From Pseudopithomyces maydicus (Eukaryota > Ascomycota > Dothideomycetes > Pleosporales > Didymosphaeriaceae): a DNA stretch of 64,000 nucleotides. How positions within the stretch are numbered: position 1 is the first letter of the stretch; every line of letters begins with the position of its first letter. The notes under the pieces were generated by a model. It did not search any database. It saw only the letters and a list, made by a program, of their open reading frames with translations, and had not been told where the DNA came from. Made by a program: the position numbers and the translations under genes. Positions 10,370 through 21,362 of this stretch are shown here, in pieces. The stretch spans positions 496,001 through 560,000 of the forward strand of contig JANTUC010000009.1 of NCBI GenBank assembly GCA_026873275.1. Direction: 5' to 3'.

Positions 10370-12651
10370 ATGCCGACTCAGGCTCAAAACAAGCGCCCGG
10401 CGAAAGATGGGCGCCCTGCAAAACGCTCTCGGGTCTCACGTGCTTGCGATCAGTGTCGAATCGCTCGAGAGAAGTGCGATGGTACTCAGCCATCATGTTT
10501 GACCTGCTCTGCCTCCAACAGAGCATGCACTTACACAGCTCCACCGAAAAAACGCGGTATCCAACCAGGTAAGCAGCTCGGTTTGCGTGATACGTGTACA
10601 ACTGACACACAAAAGGATATATTCGAACGCTGGAGTTGGCCTTGACATGGCTGTTTCAGACCACTGATGCTGAAGCTGTACTCAATCGCAAACTCGCACA
10701 GGAAGGAGGTGCTTCTGTACTATTTGGCCGCGATACAAGGGAGTCAAACAAACTACATAAGAGCTGGAGAAGAAGCAAGTTTTGCAAAGATGTAGACAAG
10801 CTGCTCTCAGGTGAGCAGCTCGGAACCGGCGACGATCCATCTTCGAGGAGCGATGATGAGGACAGCGAGCTAGAGAGCGAACAACATGGTCTACATGATC
10901 AGCTCTCTGCAATACCACAAGAGGATGATATCTCGCCAGGTGCAGGCCTCATCTCCCCTCGTACAGCACCATTCGCTCAGCAGACGCCTTCTTTCACACA
11001 ACACGGGGCTTTTGAAGTCCCTCCATCATTGCCTCGTCAGCCCGCGGTAGCTACAACGTTGCCGAGTAGCACATGGCGGTTATTGGAAGTCTATTTTTCC
11101 TACACACAACCATGGCTGCCCATTTGCGAGAAGCATGATATGCTAAGACTTTCGTACTCGTATCCCGAAGCTGGGCTCATGCTTTCAACCGACAGTTTGC
11201 CCAATCATGCTGATCATGCAGAGCTCTGGAGCGTTCTGGCTGTTGCGGCGGTCCAAGAGAACATGGCAAATCCGGACGTGAGGCGAGAGACATCAGGAGA
11301 ACTTTCACGACTATACGATATTGCACGTACTTTGATTCCGACTGAGTGTGGAAATTTCGCCGTTGGACATGTTCGAGCGCTTCTCAATCTCGCAGTAGTA
11401 AATCTATCCTCTTTGAAGACCGAGGTGGCATGGTTGTTAGTTGGCTCTGCATCCAGAATACTTCTCATGATGGAGAATTCCTCGCAGCCCATGCCTACTA
11501 GATGGAAACACCTTCTCTCCAGCTGCTTCATGCTCGATAGCCTCCTCTCTCTTCAGTTACACCGGCGACCCTATATCCTTGGATCTGATATTCTCAGAAT
11601 CGGACGAATTGAAGAAGACGGGCTCGAGGAATGGCAACCCTGGAGTGGTCCGCTCCATACTTCTTCAAATGCTTTCGCCAGGACACCAGCATTGAGCATC
11701 AGTAGTTTCAACAAGCTCATCGAATTAGTGGAGATATTTAATATGTGCAATTCAGTGGGAATAATTGATAACCAACTAACCCCTCAGCAAGTGCTGCATC
11801 GGCTAGAATCTTGGACGACATCACTACCACCAAAATTCAATTACATTAGCGATGACCAAAAGGCAACACCTCACAATCCTCCAGCAATACTACTTCAGCT
11901 TGCTTATCTTTCTTGTTCATCTTTATTGATCGCCTCTTCGCTCTACGTTCAACGCATATTGGACACGTTGGAGCAATATCTTAATCAAGTTGGAGTCGTT
12001 GCCGTGCCACCGATTGTTCTCTGCTTGTTAGCGCACGTGCAAGCGAATGGGACCTTCACATCTTTAGACATGAGATTGCAAGAACGCATCCGGAAGTTCG
12101 AAGCCGATCTCGTTCATGCTTGGTCAGGAAGTCCGCCGCAAAGACAGACATCCGTACTCGTTCCTACGCACTCGAGAAGACCAGGGTCGATATACCAAGT
12201 TCAAACACCCGAATCGATCCAGGTACCTCCCATTCCGTCTTTTACGCCAGGCGCTCGAAGCATTCGAGAGCGAGCTGGTACATCTCTTCTCGACGATTTG
12301 CTGCCAGACATGAATTCTGCGATTTCCATGAATCAGCGTCCGCCCGTAAATAATGACTTCAGAGCCCCGCCCTTAGAAAACGAGTTCCGTCGCCCATCTC
12401 TACGGCACAGAAATTCGGCGGCATCCAGAGACCTGGAAACGTTTTTTGACGAACTTGCCTCATTGGATGGCGCAGAGATGGTAGATAACCAGCCTCAATT
12501 CATGCAAAACTTGGGGTTTGCACCCGATGCAAATATGGCCGATTTTTTGGCTCTAGAATTGGGCCAATACATTCCAGCAAACTCAAGTACACTGTTACCG
12601 CCAAGTAACGACCCAACTCACCTTGATCCGGCCTTTTTCGATGGATCATAA
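10370..12651 (+). CDS. qutA: Quinate pathway transcription activator (Zn2Cys6, QutA/Qa-1F type)
   Basis: Exon 1 10370-10568, intron 10569-10615 (47 bp, GTAAGC...AAAAG), exon 2 10616-12651; 744 residues. The start is ATG 10370 (MPTQAQNKRPAKDGRPAKRS). The binuclear zinc cluster CX2CX6CX6CX2CX6C begins at ACDQCRIAREKC (about residues 25-53). It is followed by KKRGIQPG/YIRTLELALTWLF across the intron, the linker signature of the quinic acid activators. The rest carries the fungal-specific middle homology region (VYFSYTQPWLPICEKHDML) and a long polar C terminus. It should bind the GGATAA palindromes upstream of quinate genes and be held inactive by the repressor encoded next door. Confidence 0.9.
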
Positions 12652-12786
12652 TGCACTGGAAAATACGCTTCAGATTTTCAAGCTTTCAGGCATCGAGAAC
12701 CTGTGTTCACTTTGTACGAGTGCAGTTGCTCTAGAGGCTATTCATCTGAAAAGGATACAGAACTCACACCACCTATGTGTATGCTT

Positions 12787-13896
12787 TCAGGCCTCTAGGA
12801 AAACCTCAATCGGAGCCTGCTCAGCCATTGATCTCTTGATCGCTTGACAGACTGCAACAGCCCTCAGGCCATCGGATCCTGTGCAACCGGGTGCCTCTTC
12901 GCCCTTAATGACTCTTGCGAAGTGTTCAACTTGCAGCTCAAAAGGTTTTCTTAAGTTTGGCACATCGATACGTTCCGAAACAAGCTGTTCGGTCCAACTC
13001 GACCTATCCGAATACACCCATCTTGTCATGTCAGGAAAGCTCAAGCTCCCTTTTGACCCGAAAACCCTATAACAATCGAGACCTTCCTTCGGGATGGTGG
13101 GATTTTCACCGGTACCACTCTCAAAGTTGTGTGGCGATACAACGGCATCCGACAAAATAAAGGTGCCCACAAGCCCGCTTGCAAATCGGAGTGTGATAGC
13201 AGCACCTTCCTCGGCTGGATAACCACGTTGAGAAAGCGTCTTCTCAGCAAACACTCGAACGATCGGTCCGAACAAGTAGTGCAGAATATCTACATCGTGA
13301 ATAAGGTTGATGAAGACTGGGCCGGCAGAATCCAGTCGATGCCACTCCATGGGTGGGTCAAAATACTCCGGTGGTTTGTATATAGTCCATAGCCCACTGA
13401 TTGCGATAATTGTACCCAAAGACGGAAGAGCGTTCTTCGCAGCTACTACATACTTATTGAATCGCCGATGGTGTCCAATGAGGAGATGTCGTCCGGCGGC
13501 TTTTGCACAATCAACCTAGCTAGAATCAGAATTAAAAGTTCAGAACCAGAGGTTTCGTACAAGTTCCTGGCCGCTTGCGCTGTCAACAGATATTGGCTTT
13601 TCACATAACACATGTACGCCACCCCTCAACAGTTCCTTCGATATGGCGACATGTGTATGGTTTGGTGTGCATACTAGAGCGCCTTCAGGTTGGCAAGAAG
13701 CTAGCATTTCGTCCACAGAGGTGTAATGAGGACACCCAAACTTCTCTGCGACGACCAGAGCTGCAGGGTTAGGGTCAACAATGCAGACGAGTTCAGTGTT
13801 GACATCGCGGATGACGGCTTCGGCATGACGAGGGCCTATCAATCCTGTACCGATGATGGCAATTTTGAGAGATTTTGGAAGAGTCGTAGTAGACAT
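12787..13896 (-). CDS. Gfo/Idh/MocA-family NAD(P)-dependent oxidoreductase
   Basis: Exon 1 13561-13896, intron 13516-13560 (45 bp, GTACGA...GCTAG), exon 2 12787-13515; 354 residues. The N-terminal Rossmann motif is IIGTGLIGPRHAEAV (about residues 14-28). The family signature EKP occurs in HVLCEKPISVD (about residue 98). The C-terminal domain has the catalytic-type HDVDILHYLFG. Members oxidise sugars, inositols or similar cyclic polyols with NAD(P). It lies between the quinate activator (convergent, 135 bp apart) and dehydroshikimate dehydratase (divergent). Inference from that context: it acts on quinate, shikimate or another cyclitol entering the same pathway. The sequence alone does not prove the substrate. 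Confidence 0.85.
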
Positions 13897-14567
13897 TTAT
13901 TCTATCGCGAACGCCAACTTATGTAACGGACAAGTGTGAACTCTGCATTCTCTGTTGGAAGAGTACATCTTGTTTGAATCCATCGGACCATCAGACCACA
14001 TTTCCCCGAGTAAGCCTATAGCCGGAACACCTGAGTCAGCTAACACTGGGCATTCGGCTCATGGTCCTTGTCAACCTGGGCAATGGATGAAGTCAAAAGG
14101 GCAACATGCGGCATACCAAGGGTCTATATCCACCGCCGCAGTTATCCTTCACTGACATGGTAAGACTTCTTCCATGGCTAGGCCCGGTACAGCACGGCAA
14201 TACACGACTCGTAGATGCTTGTGCCCTTAGTGAAGGATGGGAGGCGATGGATAAAGACTGTTCCGCCGTTACGTCATGGTGCTAGCCCAAATCTGGTATG
14301 CCTATCGACCATCCCAAGCTCCCTGCAACGACAACATTCTTCCAGTATCTAGATGGGACCCACCTGCAATCTGGTACTGTAAGACAATCGGAATGTATAC
14401 GACAGGTGACTGTCTAATTACTGTTCACCACCATTTGTACCTAAGTGCTGCATTACTATCTGTCGATTATACGATTTAGATAGGCATAGACTATAGTTAC
14501 TCAAAACATACATTGTATACACTCCTTATCCTGATACCCACGAGCCATTGCATTCACCACCATCAAG
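13897..14567. promoter_or_regulatory. Divergent promoter of oxidoreductase and dehydroshikimate dehydratase
   Basis: A 671 bp region shared by two divergent genes. It contains a degenerate QutA-like palindrome at 14249-14264 and TTATCC half-sites at 14142-14147 and 14526-14531. No coding content is seen. Confidence 0.5.
14249..14264. promoter_or_regulatory. Degenerate QutA-like site
   Basis: GGATAAAGACTGTTCC matches the left half of the QutA consensus and about 13 of 16 positions overall. It could be a weak activator site for the two divergent genes, or a chance GATA motif. Confidence 0.3.
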
Positions 14568-15668
14568 ATGGTCTGCCGTCCAGGAATATCCTCCATGTCC
14601 CTCGGCAGATGTTACGCCGGCCACTCCCTCGAGCACAAGCTCACCATGGCCGCCAAACACGGCCTCCAAGGCATCGAACTCTTCTACGAAGACCTCGCCG
14701 ACCTAGCGAGTCCGCAAACCCCTTCGAACCTCCTCTCCGCCGCCACCTACGTCCGCTCCCTCTGCACATCGCTCGGCCTCGAAATCATATGCCTCCAACC
14801 GTTCATGCACTACGAGGGCCTCACCGACCGCTCAAAACACGCAGCCCGCATCGAGGAAATCCACCTCTGGATCCAGCTCGCGAAGGCCCTAGGCACAGAC
14901 CTCATCCAAGTCCCATCCACCTTCCTCTCGAAAGAAGACACATCCTCCGACACCAACCTCATCGTCTCCGACCTCAGAGAACTCGCAGACATCGGCCTCG
15001 GCCACTCGCCTCCCATCCGATTCGCCTACGAGAGCCTCTGCTGGGGCACCCACGTCGACCGGTGGGAACTCTGCTGGGACATGGTGCAGCGTGTCGACCG
15101 CCCCAACTTCGGCATCTGCCTCGACAGCTTCAACATCCTAGGGCGCATCTACGCAGACCCTACAGCGGCGGATGGGCGGATTCCCGACGCCGAGCACGAA
15201 GTACAGGCTTCGGTGCGACGCCTCGTGGAGCAGATTGGTCCGCATAAGGAGAAGATCTTCTTCTTCCAGCTGGTAGATGCGGAGCGTTTGGAAGCGCCTC
15301 TTGTGGAGGGCCACCAGTTTTATAATGCGGCGCAGCCGGCGCGCATGTCGTGGAGTAGGAATTGCAGGCTTTTCTACGGGGAGACTGAGAGGGGGGCGTA
15401 TCTTCCTGTGAAGGACGTGGCGCGTGCGATTGTGAAGGAGATTGGGTTTGAAGGGTGGGTGAGCATGGAGTTGTTCAATCGGGTGATGGAGAGGAAGGAT
15501 GAGGGCGTTGTGGAGGAGTTGGCATCTAGGGCCGGCGAGAGTTGGAGGAAGATGGTGAGTGATCTTGATATGAAAGGTGAGATGGAGGAGCTGAGAAAGA
15601 GGAGTGTTGTGAGGAAGGATAGTGCGAGCGATGTGTTGGAGAGGGATCTGGAAGTCGCCAGGTTGTAA
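14568..15668 (+). CDS. qutC: 3-dehydroshikimate dehydratase (QutC/Qa-4 type)
   Basis: An intronless gene of 366 residues, starting at ATG 14568 (MVCRPGISSMSLGRCYAGHS). It is a xylose-isomerase-like TIM barrel of the fungal dehydroshikimate dehydratase family. The opening SMSLGRCYAGHSLEHKL, the inner strand GIELFYEDL, and the metal-binding regions FAYESLCWGTH, FGICLDSFNILG, FFFQLVDAERL and WVSMELFNRVM are all in place. Length matches the family (about 340-370). It converts 3-dehydroshikimate to protocatechuate in the cytosol, the committed step of quinate and shikimate catabolism. Its neighbours (QutA/QutR-type regulators) support the assignment. Confidence 0.92.
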   Translation: MVCRPGISSMSLGRCYAGHSLEHKLTMAAKHGLQGIELFYEDLADLASPQTPSNLLSAATYVRSLCTSLGLEIICLQPFMHYEGLTDRSKHAARIEEIHLWIQLAKALGTDLIQVPSTFLSKEDTSSDTNLIVSDLRELADIGLGHSPPIRFAYESLCWGTHVDRWELCWDMVQRVDRPNFGICLDSFNILGRIYADPTAADGRIPDAEHEVQASVRRLVEQIGPHKEKIFFFQLVDAERLEAPLVEGHQFYNAAQPARMSWSRNCRLFYGETERGAYLPVKDVARAIVKEIGFEGWVSMELFNRVMERKDEGVVEELASRAGESWRKMVSDLDMKGEMEELRKRSVVRKDSASDVLERDLEVARL

Positions 15669-17867
15669 GTGGGTTGTTTGTACTGTCATGAGCATTTTTT
15701 GGCGTTAGGTATTGCGTTAGATGCAGCCATAATTGCAGCGAATATTTTATCTTTACCTTTCTTCACTCTTTCTAGTTATGGCACTCGATATTCACCCTTT
15801 ACAACCAGAATCCCACAGCCATGCGAGTTTTCACCATGATTTCATAGCCTTGCTCTATTCTTGTTGGCCTCGACCATGGTTGAACGATTCTTTGATTGGC
15901 CTTGAAGCCAACTGCCTCCCTCCCGTTCTATCCGACAAGATCCGTTTCGCTAGCACAACAGGCTGAGAAACTGACAAGGGTGTCCGCGGAGTCGCTTCCC
16001 AGCGGGCAATGAAAAGCTCGCTTGGGTAGCCCTTCCGCCGCTAATTAAGTCCGTTGACCATCGGAACACCCGACTTCATAGCGGCGAAGGACACTCACCG
16101 TATCAACGTATTTCGGTCAAAACTTCCAATCATCTCCTCGGCAGGTATCATCCTTGTGTCCAACTCCACAGACAAAAACATGCGAGGCCTTATACGTATT
16201 ACATAAGTACATGTACCAGCGACTGACTCGGAAACGTTTACCGAGATGATCGACGAACTGGGTGGACGGTGCACTGCTCAAGTATCCGAGCAAGATGGGA
16301 CAAACTTTTCCTATTCTTCACTGGAGATATGAGGCTCAAAATCCTGCTGAAACCGGGAGCATGGTACTGGCTCCTCTTCGTGGAAACATTCATGGATATT
16401 CCGTACAGACATCGTGCATCATGTGGGGAATGGTAATGACCGTGCAGGGTGGTGCTCGAATCGTACAAAAATGCTGCGAGTTTTACGTAAAATGTGTCGC
16501 GGTGAGCCAAGAAAAGGAATAGCTACAGTTCCATTTCGTAAGAGCCGCACTCCGACGCTTATTCAAAAGTCAGAAGCTAAAAATGCTTGTGTAAGAGCCT
16601 CAAGCGCATCTTTCTTGGCCTGCTTTCTTGGTCAGCGGTTGAAGAAGTTAAACATCATGGACTGAGTCGTTGGGCGGCCAATGCGCTCTTTTCGGTGCTC
16701 ATCCGCCTAATATATTCAAGCGCTTAGAGTGTATATACATGCCCGTCTTTCAAAGAAATGTTGTCTCAAGGCTGCACATGTGGGTGTCTACATATAGCTA
16801 TTTTCACATGTACGTATGTACATATCCAAAGGGTGTTTTCTACTCATCGACAATCGCCCCAAACTCAAAGCCTGGAATCCTGGAAAAATTTACCAGGATT
16901 ATGCCCCACCCCAAAGGTCAAGTGGGAAACACGTGACCCTACAAAATGAATGGAGCATCCATGGGGTTTTGCTTGCCCACTCTTTATCCCCGCGCGGGAT
17001 AGCGTCGGCAGAAGTGCGGGCGAACCTCAGAACTTGTTCTCTCGTTTCCACAGCAGATGCGCCACCCAACCACAGGGGAGTGTTTTGAGAGCCTTCACGT
17101 CAAAAGCAATGAAAGCCTCTGCAACACTACCACGAGTTTCTAGAGTTTTTTGTGAGAAATTCGTGGTGACATTGAGCGCTTTATCGCCACATGACTCGAT
17201 GGAACACCTAGTCGTTCGACATCGCGACATCGCAAAGTCTACCCCGGTATTTCTCGCACAGCACCCAAATGTGCCGACGTCATAGCGCTCTACTACTTGC
17301 TGACTTAGTGGCTTGAACCGGAAACTGACCCGCACGATAGCACCGTCCTCGTGACTGCGGGACAGCCCGCTACCCGTGAACGCGCAAGCACTGAACGTTT
17401 CTAGCATACAGGCTTCCGAGTCTCACAACTCATGTAGACGGCTTGCGGAGAAGATGCGGAGAACCTACACACGGGGTATATCGACGATTCTGTTGAACTG
17501 AACACTGCTTCTGCGCGCTTATCCATGGCCGGGGTAATGTGGAGATTGCCCAATCAACCTCTGTTCGGCGAGAATTTCGGTCAAAATCGATCTTCACAGA
17601 GCCTCATGTGGGCCACTAGAAGCTTCATCGCTGTCAAGCTCCACATCGAGCGCCCTCAAGTCTCGGTCCTATGCTTATCGACCCACCAAGCTTTCCCGTT
17701 TGTGTCTTTTGGGGCACGAAAATGCGACGTCCGGTCAAGATCTGGAGAGCAGAATTTTGCTGCTCGTGCCCTGGAGTCTCCGCGTACTCGTCACGAGGGG
17801 TGACGTGAGGAGCACCATGGGGATCGGTCAGGGTTGTTGGTCCAAAGTGGGTCTCCCCTCGGGGTAG

Positions 17868-17873
17868 TATAAA
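17868..17873 (+). promoter_or_regulatory. TATA box of MFS transporter gene
   Basis: TATAAA lies 94 bp before the transporter ATG and about 30 bp before the short upstream ATG at 17899. Confidence 0.5.
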
Positions 17874-17898
17874 GGTGGAGTTTTCAAGCTATACAGCT

Positions 17899-17955
17899 AT
17901 GTGTCGCGTTTTTCTCTCGCTCATCCTTCCCCTCGAGCCATCACACTTCGTCTGA
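17899..17955 (+). other. Short upstream open reading frame
   Basis: An 18-codon frame (MCRVFLSL... to TGA) ends 11 bases before the transporter ATG. If transcription starts near 17900, as the TATA box suggests, the uORF ATG may sit at the very cap site and may or may not be in the mRNA. Confidence 0.35.
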
Positions 17956-17966
17956 GTGTTGCCATC

Positions 17967-19726
17967 ATGGATGAAAAGGCCGCCCACCTCGATAGCACGG
18001 CTACAACCCCTCGCAATCTCTCCAGGAGCGAGATTGAGATTGCTCCTAAGGAGGGCTATGAAGCTCCCAAGGCAAAGACCGAGCAGCTTGAGAACGCTCG
18101 TGGCGATGAATCAGACAACCTCATTCATGACTTGGAGAGAGAACTTGAAGCAAGTGGCTACAAGAAGGGCTTTCTCGACATGGAGTTCAAGAACACAAAG
18201 CACTTCACCTGGATTCTAGTCGCTTTCGCCTCCATGGGAGGTCTGCTCTCTGGTCTGGATCAAAGTTTGATCTCTGGTGCAAACTTGACACTTCCACGCG
18301 ATCTCGATTTCAGCGCACAGCAAAACTCACTTGTTAACTCAGGAATGCCGCTAGGAGGTGAGCAAATAAATTGATGATCGCTATTGAAGAGCATTTAGCT
18401 AACTGTAAACCAGCTGTCGCCGGTGCCTTCCTGATCTCACCTTGCAACGAGTACTTCGGCCGTCGATGGGCTATCATCATATCCTGCATTCTCTACACAA
18501 TCGGTGCCGCGCTTGAGGCCGGCGCAATGAACTTCGGCATGATGGTCGCCGGTCGTGTTATTCTGGGTGCCGGTGTTGGTCTCGAAGGTGGAACTGTTCC
18601 TGTCTACGTCGCCGAGACGGTCGAGGCTCGCATGCGAGGTAACCTGGTGTCACTCTACCAGTTCATGATTGCGCTCGGAGAAGTGCTCGGCTATGCCGTT
18701 GCCGCCATGTTCATTACTGTCAAGGGTAGCTGGCGTTACATCCTTGGCAGCTCGCTCGTCTTCAGTACCATCATGGGTGTCGGTATCCTCTTCATGCCTG
18801 AGTCTCCACGATACCTGATGCACAAGGGCCATACACTGGAAGCTTTCAAGGTATGGAAGCGCATCCGAGGTACCGATACTCCAGAAGCACGCGAAGAGTT
18901 CTTCATCATGAAAATCAGCACCGAGGAGGAACAAGCCGAGGTCGCCGCTGGCCGTACCAACAGGTTCCCCTGGATGGACTTCTTCACCAAGCCTCGTGCT
19001 CGTCGTGCTATCATCTATGCTAACATGATGATCTTCTTGGGACAATTCACCGGAATTAACGCGATCATGTACTACATGTCTGTACTCATGAACCAGGTTG
19101 GATTCGACACCTACGATGCCACTTACATGTCGCTTGTTGGAGGTGGATCTCTCCTTATCGGTACCATCCCTGCGATCTTCCTCATGGAGACTTGTGGACG
19201 TCGCTTCTGGGCTATTGCCATGTTGCCAGGCTTCTTCATCGGTTTGGTCCTCGTCGGTGTCAGCTACCAGCTCAACACCCTTTCCGCGCAACTTGGCGTT
19301 TACCTGACTGGCCTTATCCTCTATGAGCTTTTCTTCGGTTCTTACGCTGCTCTTACCTGGGTCATTCCTTCCGAGGTTTACCCCACGTACCTTCGTTCCT
19401 ACGGAATGACCACCTCCACTGGCTGGCTCTTCCTCTCTTCCTTCATCGTCACCTACAACTTCACTGGCATGCAGAATGCCATGACCAAGACCGGTCTGTC
19501 TCTCGGTTTCTACGGCGGTATCGCTGTGCTTGGCTGGTTCTACCAGATTTTGTTCATGCCTGAGACGAAGGACAAGACTCTTGAGGAGATTGACCAGCTT
19601 TTCCAGAAGCCAACGAGGCAATTGGTCAAGGAGAACATCAAGAGTGCGACAGCTGTCACGAATGACTTGCTTCACTTCCGCTTCCACAAGGTGTTCATCC
19701 AGAACAACCGACGTGATGCGGAGTAA
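17967..19726 (+). CDS. MFS sugar-porter-family transporter
   Basis: Exon 1 17967-18357, intron 18358-18413 (56 bp, CTAAC branch), exon 2 18414-19726; 567 residues. An acidic, Lys-rich cytosolic N terminus of about 85 residues precedes the first membrane segment (FTWILVAFASMGGLLSGLD). Sugar-porter signatures are visible: NEYFGRRWA, GRVILGAGVG, PVYVAETVEARMRG, PESPRYL, GQFTGINAIMYY, PSEVYPTYLRSYG and PETKDKTLEEI. About 12 membrane helices are expected in the plasma membrane. It transports a sugar, polyol or cyclic acid by proton symport or facilitation. It lies 2.3 kb from the dehydroshikimate dehydratase gene, so quinate-type substrates are possible. However, it does not resemble the QutD permease N terminus I know, so I leave the substrate open. 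Confidence 0.88.
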
Positions 19727-20543
19727 ATACGTCGATAGGGATGATGTTGCCATGAATGGTTGATGAGTGATATGTTGGAAGTTTGCTTGTCGTATAATAG
19801 CGAATACCCTTGCTTTAATGCAATTTACGTAGATGATAGACGAATATTTCGATTATTAGTTTTACGTTCAATGAGAGATGATACTCTTTCCATTTTAATT
19901 CCCTGGCAATTCAATTTATGCGCAATTTCAGTACCAATTAATTGAACAATAATACAATTACAATAGCTTGTATTGCCAGATTATATTCTATGCTTTTCCT
20001 ATTTTTATTTGGCCCAATCGACACTGTTGCACCTGGGCACCTGGGCACGCTGTCTTAAACGTGACTTGAGACATTCACAGGCACACGCGCCAATCACATG
20101 AATCTAGGCCTAGAAAGGAAACACCCAACGTTCACATCTCGCTCTCCAATCACATTCGCTTGCAACCAGAGACAGTCTGAAACTGCCAATAGATCACACT
20201 GCATAACATAGCACAGCTCTAGTCGGCGTCTATTTCAAATGTTGGAGAAATCTACAAGTCGACTGCTCACTGTTTGCAAACTGATGATGTTTGTGGGGTA
20301 ACACCGCATTAGCGTTCTTGGCGCGTTCCGCTCCAATGAGCGAGCTTCCCTACTGCCCCAGCGCATTTACACATCCGCTACTCACAGTCTCCATGGCTAT
20401 CGCTACTGCACGCCTGTAGCAGGCCGCGTTCGTGCATTTACTCCATCAGCGATCGCCGCAGAAGGCAGAGGATTGATCCAACGGGAAGGAGCAAGCGGCA
20501 AGAGACCAAACAACACCTCATCCGTCCAGTTCATCTGATCAAA
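19727..20543. other. Intergenic region, nothing recognised
   Basis: An AT-rich first half (probable 3' region of the transporter gene) is followed by mixed sequence. A small CACCTGGG direct duplication lies near 20030-20050. No gene is seen. Confidence 0.4.
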
Positions 20544-21362
20544 ATGAAGCTGTTGAGACCGCCCGCTAGTGACACGGTACGGCAGCTCGATCGCTCCGGG
20601 TCTTCTGTTTCTCCTTCTCCTTCTTACGACAAGTGTAGCCTAAGGACAGAATCGAAATTTATTCAGATTCCTACGATATTCGATGACGGAGAAGCCTATG
20701 ACTCCCTTCTCCCAACTCCATCGTCAGACACTCACAACTTCTGGGCAACAGAAAGTGCAACTGAAGCGTTTAGCCTTGATAGGACATTCCAGCGCCTCAC
20801 CGCTAAACTGGACAACTTGTACTCGCCGGCCGGAGAAGAAGGCCATTCCCGACTTGAACCTTTCAAGACTTTGTCGATTCACGCACCTACGACGAAGAAA
20901 ACTACCATGGCTAGCTTGAAAAGGACCAAGACGGTCCCTGATCCTCTTTCGCCATTGTCGCCAATTGAAGGCTTCAACGATAGCAGGCGTTTACGAGAAG
21001 GGCCGCCACGACGTTCCTCCATGGTCATAGGGTTGGCACGAATGCGCAGTACGTACGAAAACGAGAACAGTGGATACGAAGCTGTTCATTTCGAGACTCC
21101 ATCTCCGCGGAGACCACAGAAGAAGATGAAATGTATCCCTTTACTAGAGATAGGAGAGGAGTTGCCTGACACGGGCGGGTGGCAACTGCCTACGCCGACC
21201 TCGCCAACACGTAATATGCCAGCTCTCATGGAAGCAGCGGTCAATCCTTCACTTGTGGGTACCAGCCTTTCCGATGTCCCGGTTCCGCCTGGACGCAAAC
21301 GAGGCATACACGAAGACACGTACTTGCTGACCCGCAGTCGCGCAAAGCGGGTCAAAAGCTGA
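20544..21362 (+). CDS. Unknown protein, polar and probably disordered
   Basis: An uninterrupted 272-residue frame starting at ATG 20544 (MKLLRPPASDTVRQ). It is rich in Ser, Pro, Thr and Arg with several S/T-P sites (PDPLSPLSPIEGF, TPSPRRPQKKMK, LPTPTSPTRN). It ends in a basic SRAKRVKS tail that resembles a nuclear localisation signal. There is no signal peptide, membrane segment or recognised domain. Length and codon structure suggest a real gene, possibly a nuclear phospho-regulated protein, but no function can be assigned. Confidence 0.6.
   Translation: MKLLRPPASDTVRQLDRSGSSVSPSPSYDKCSLRTESKFIQIPTIFDDGEAYDSLLPTPSSDTHNFWATESATEAFSLDRTFQRLTAKLDNLYSPAGEEGHSRLEPFKTLSIHAPTTKKTTMASLKRTKTVPDPLSPLSPIEGFNDSRRLREGPPRRSSMVIGLARMRSTYENENSGYEAVHFETPSPRRPQKKMKCIPLLEIGEELPDTGGWQLPTPTSPTRNMPALMEAAVNPSLVGTSLSDVPVPPGRKRGIHEDTYLLTRSRAKRVKS

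Larger units (their letters stand above)
15669..17966. other. 2.3 kb intergenic region
   Basis: No reading frame here has a convincing ATG start plus domain-like content, and I see no repeat. The right-hand end is the promoter of the MFS gene, with a TATA box at 17868-17873 and a short upstream reading frame at 17899-17955. I looked for a type II dehydroquinase or quinate dehydrogenase and did not find one. Confidence 0.45.

Noticed and set aside
17027..17407. 126-residue frame on the minus strand upstream of the transporter
   Set aside because: No domain-like features and no neighbours that support it; probably chance.
15669..17966. Missing quinate enzymes (type II dehydroquinase, quinate dehydrogenase)
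   Set aside because: I looked for GPNLNLLG-like and Rossmann dehydrogenase motifs in this gap and found none.
18650..19753. Long minus-strand frame opposite the transporter
   Set aside because: It is the antisense shadow of the MFS gene; its acidic/His-rich composition follows from codon bias of the sense strand.
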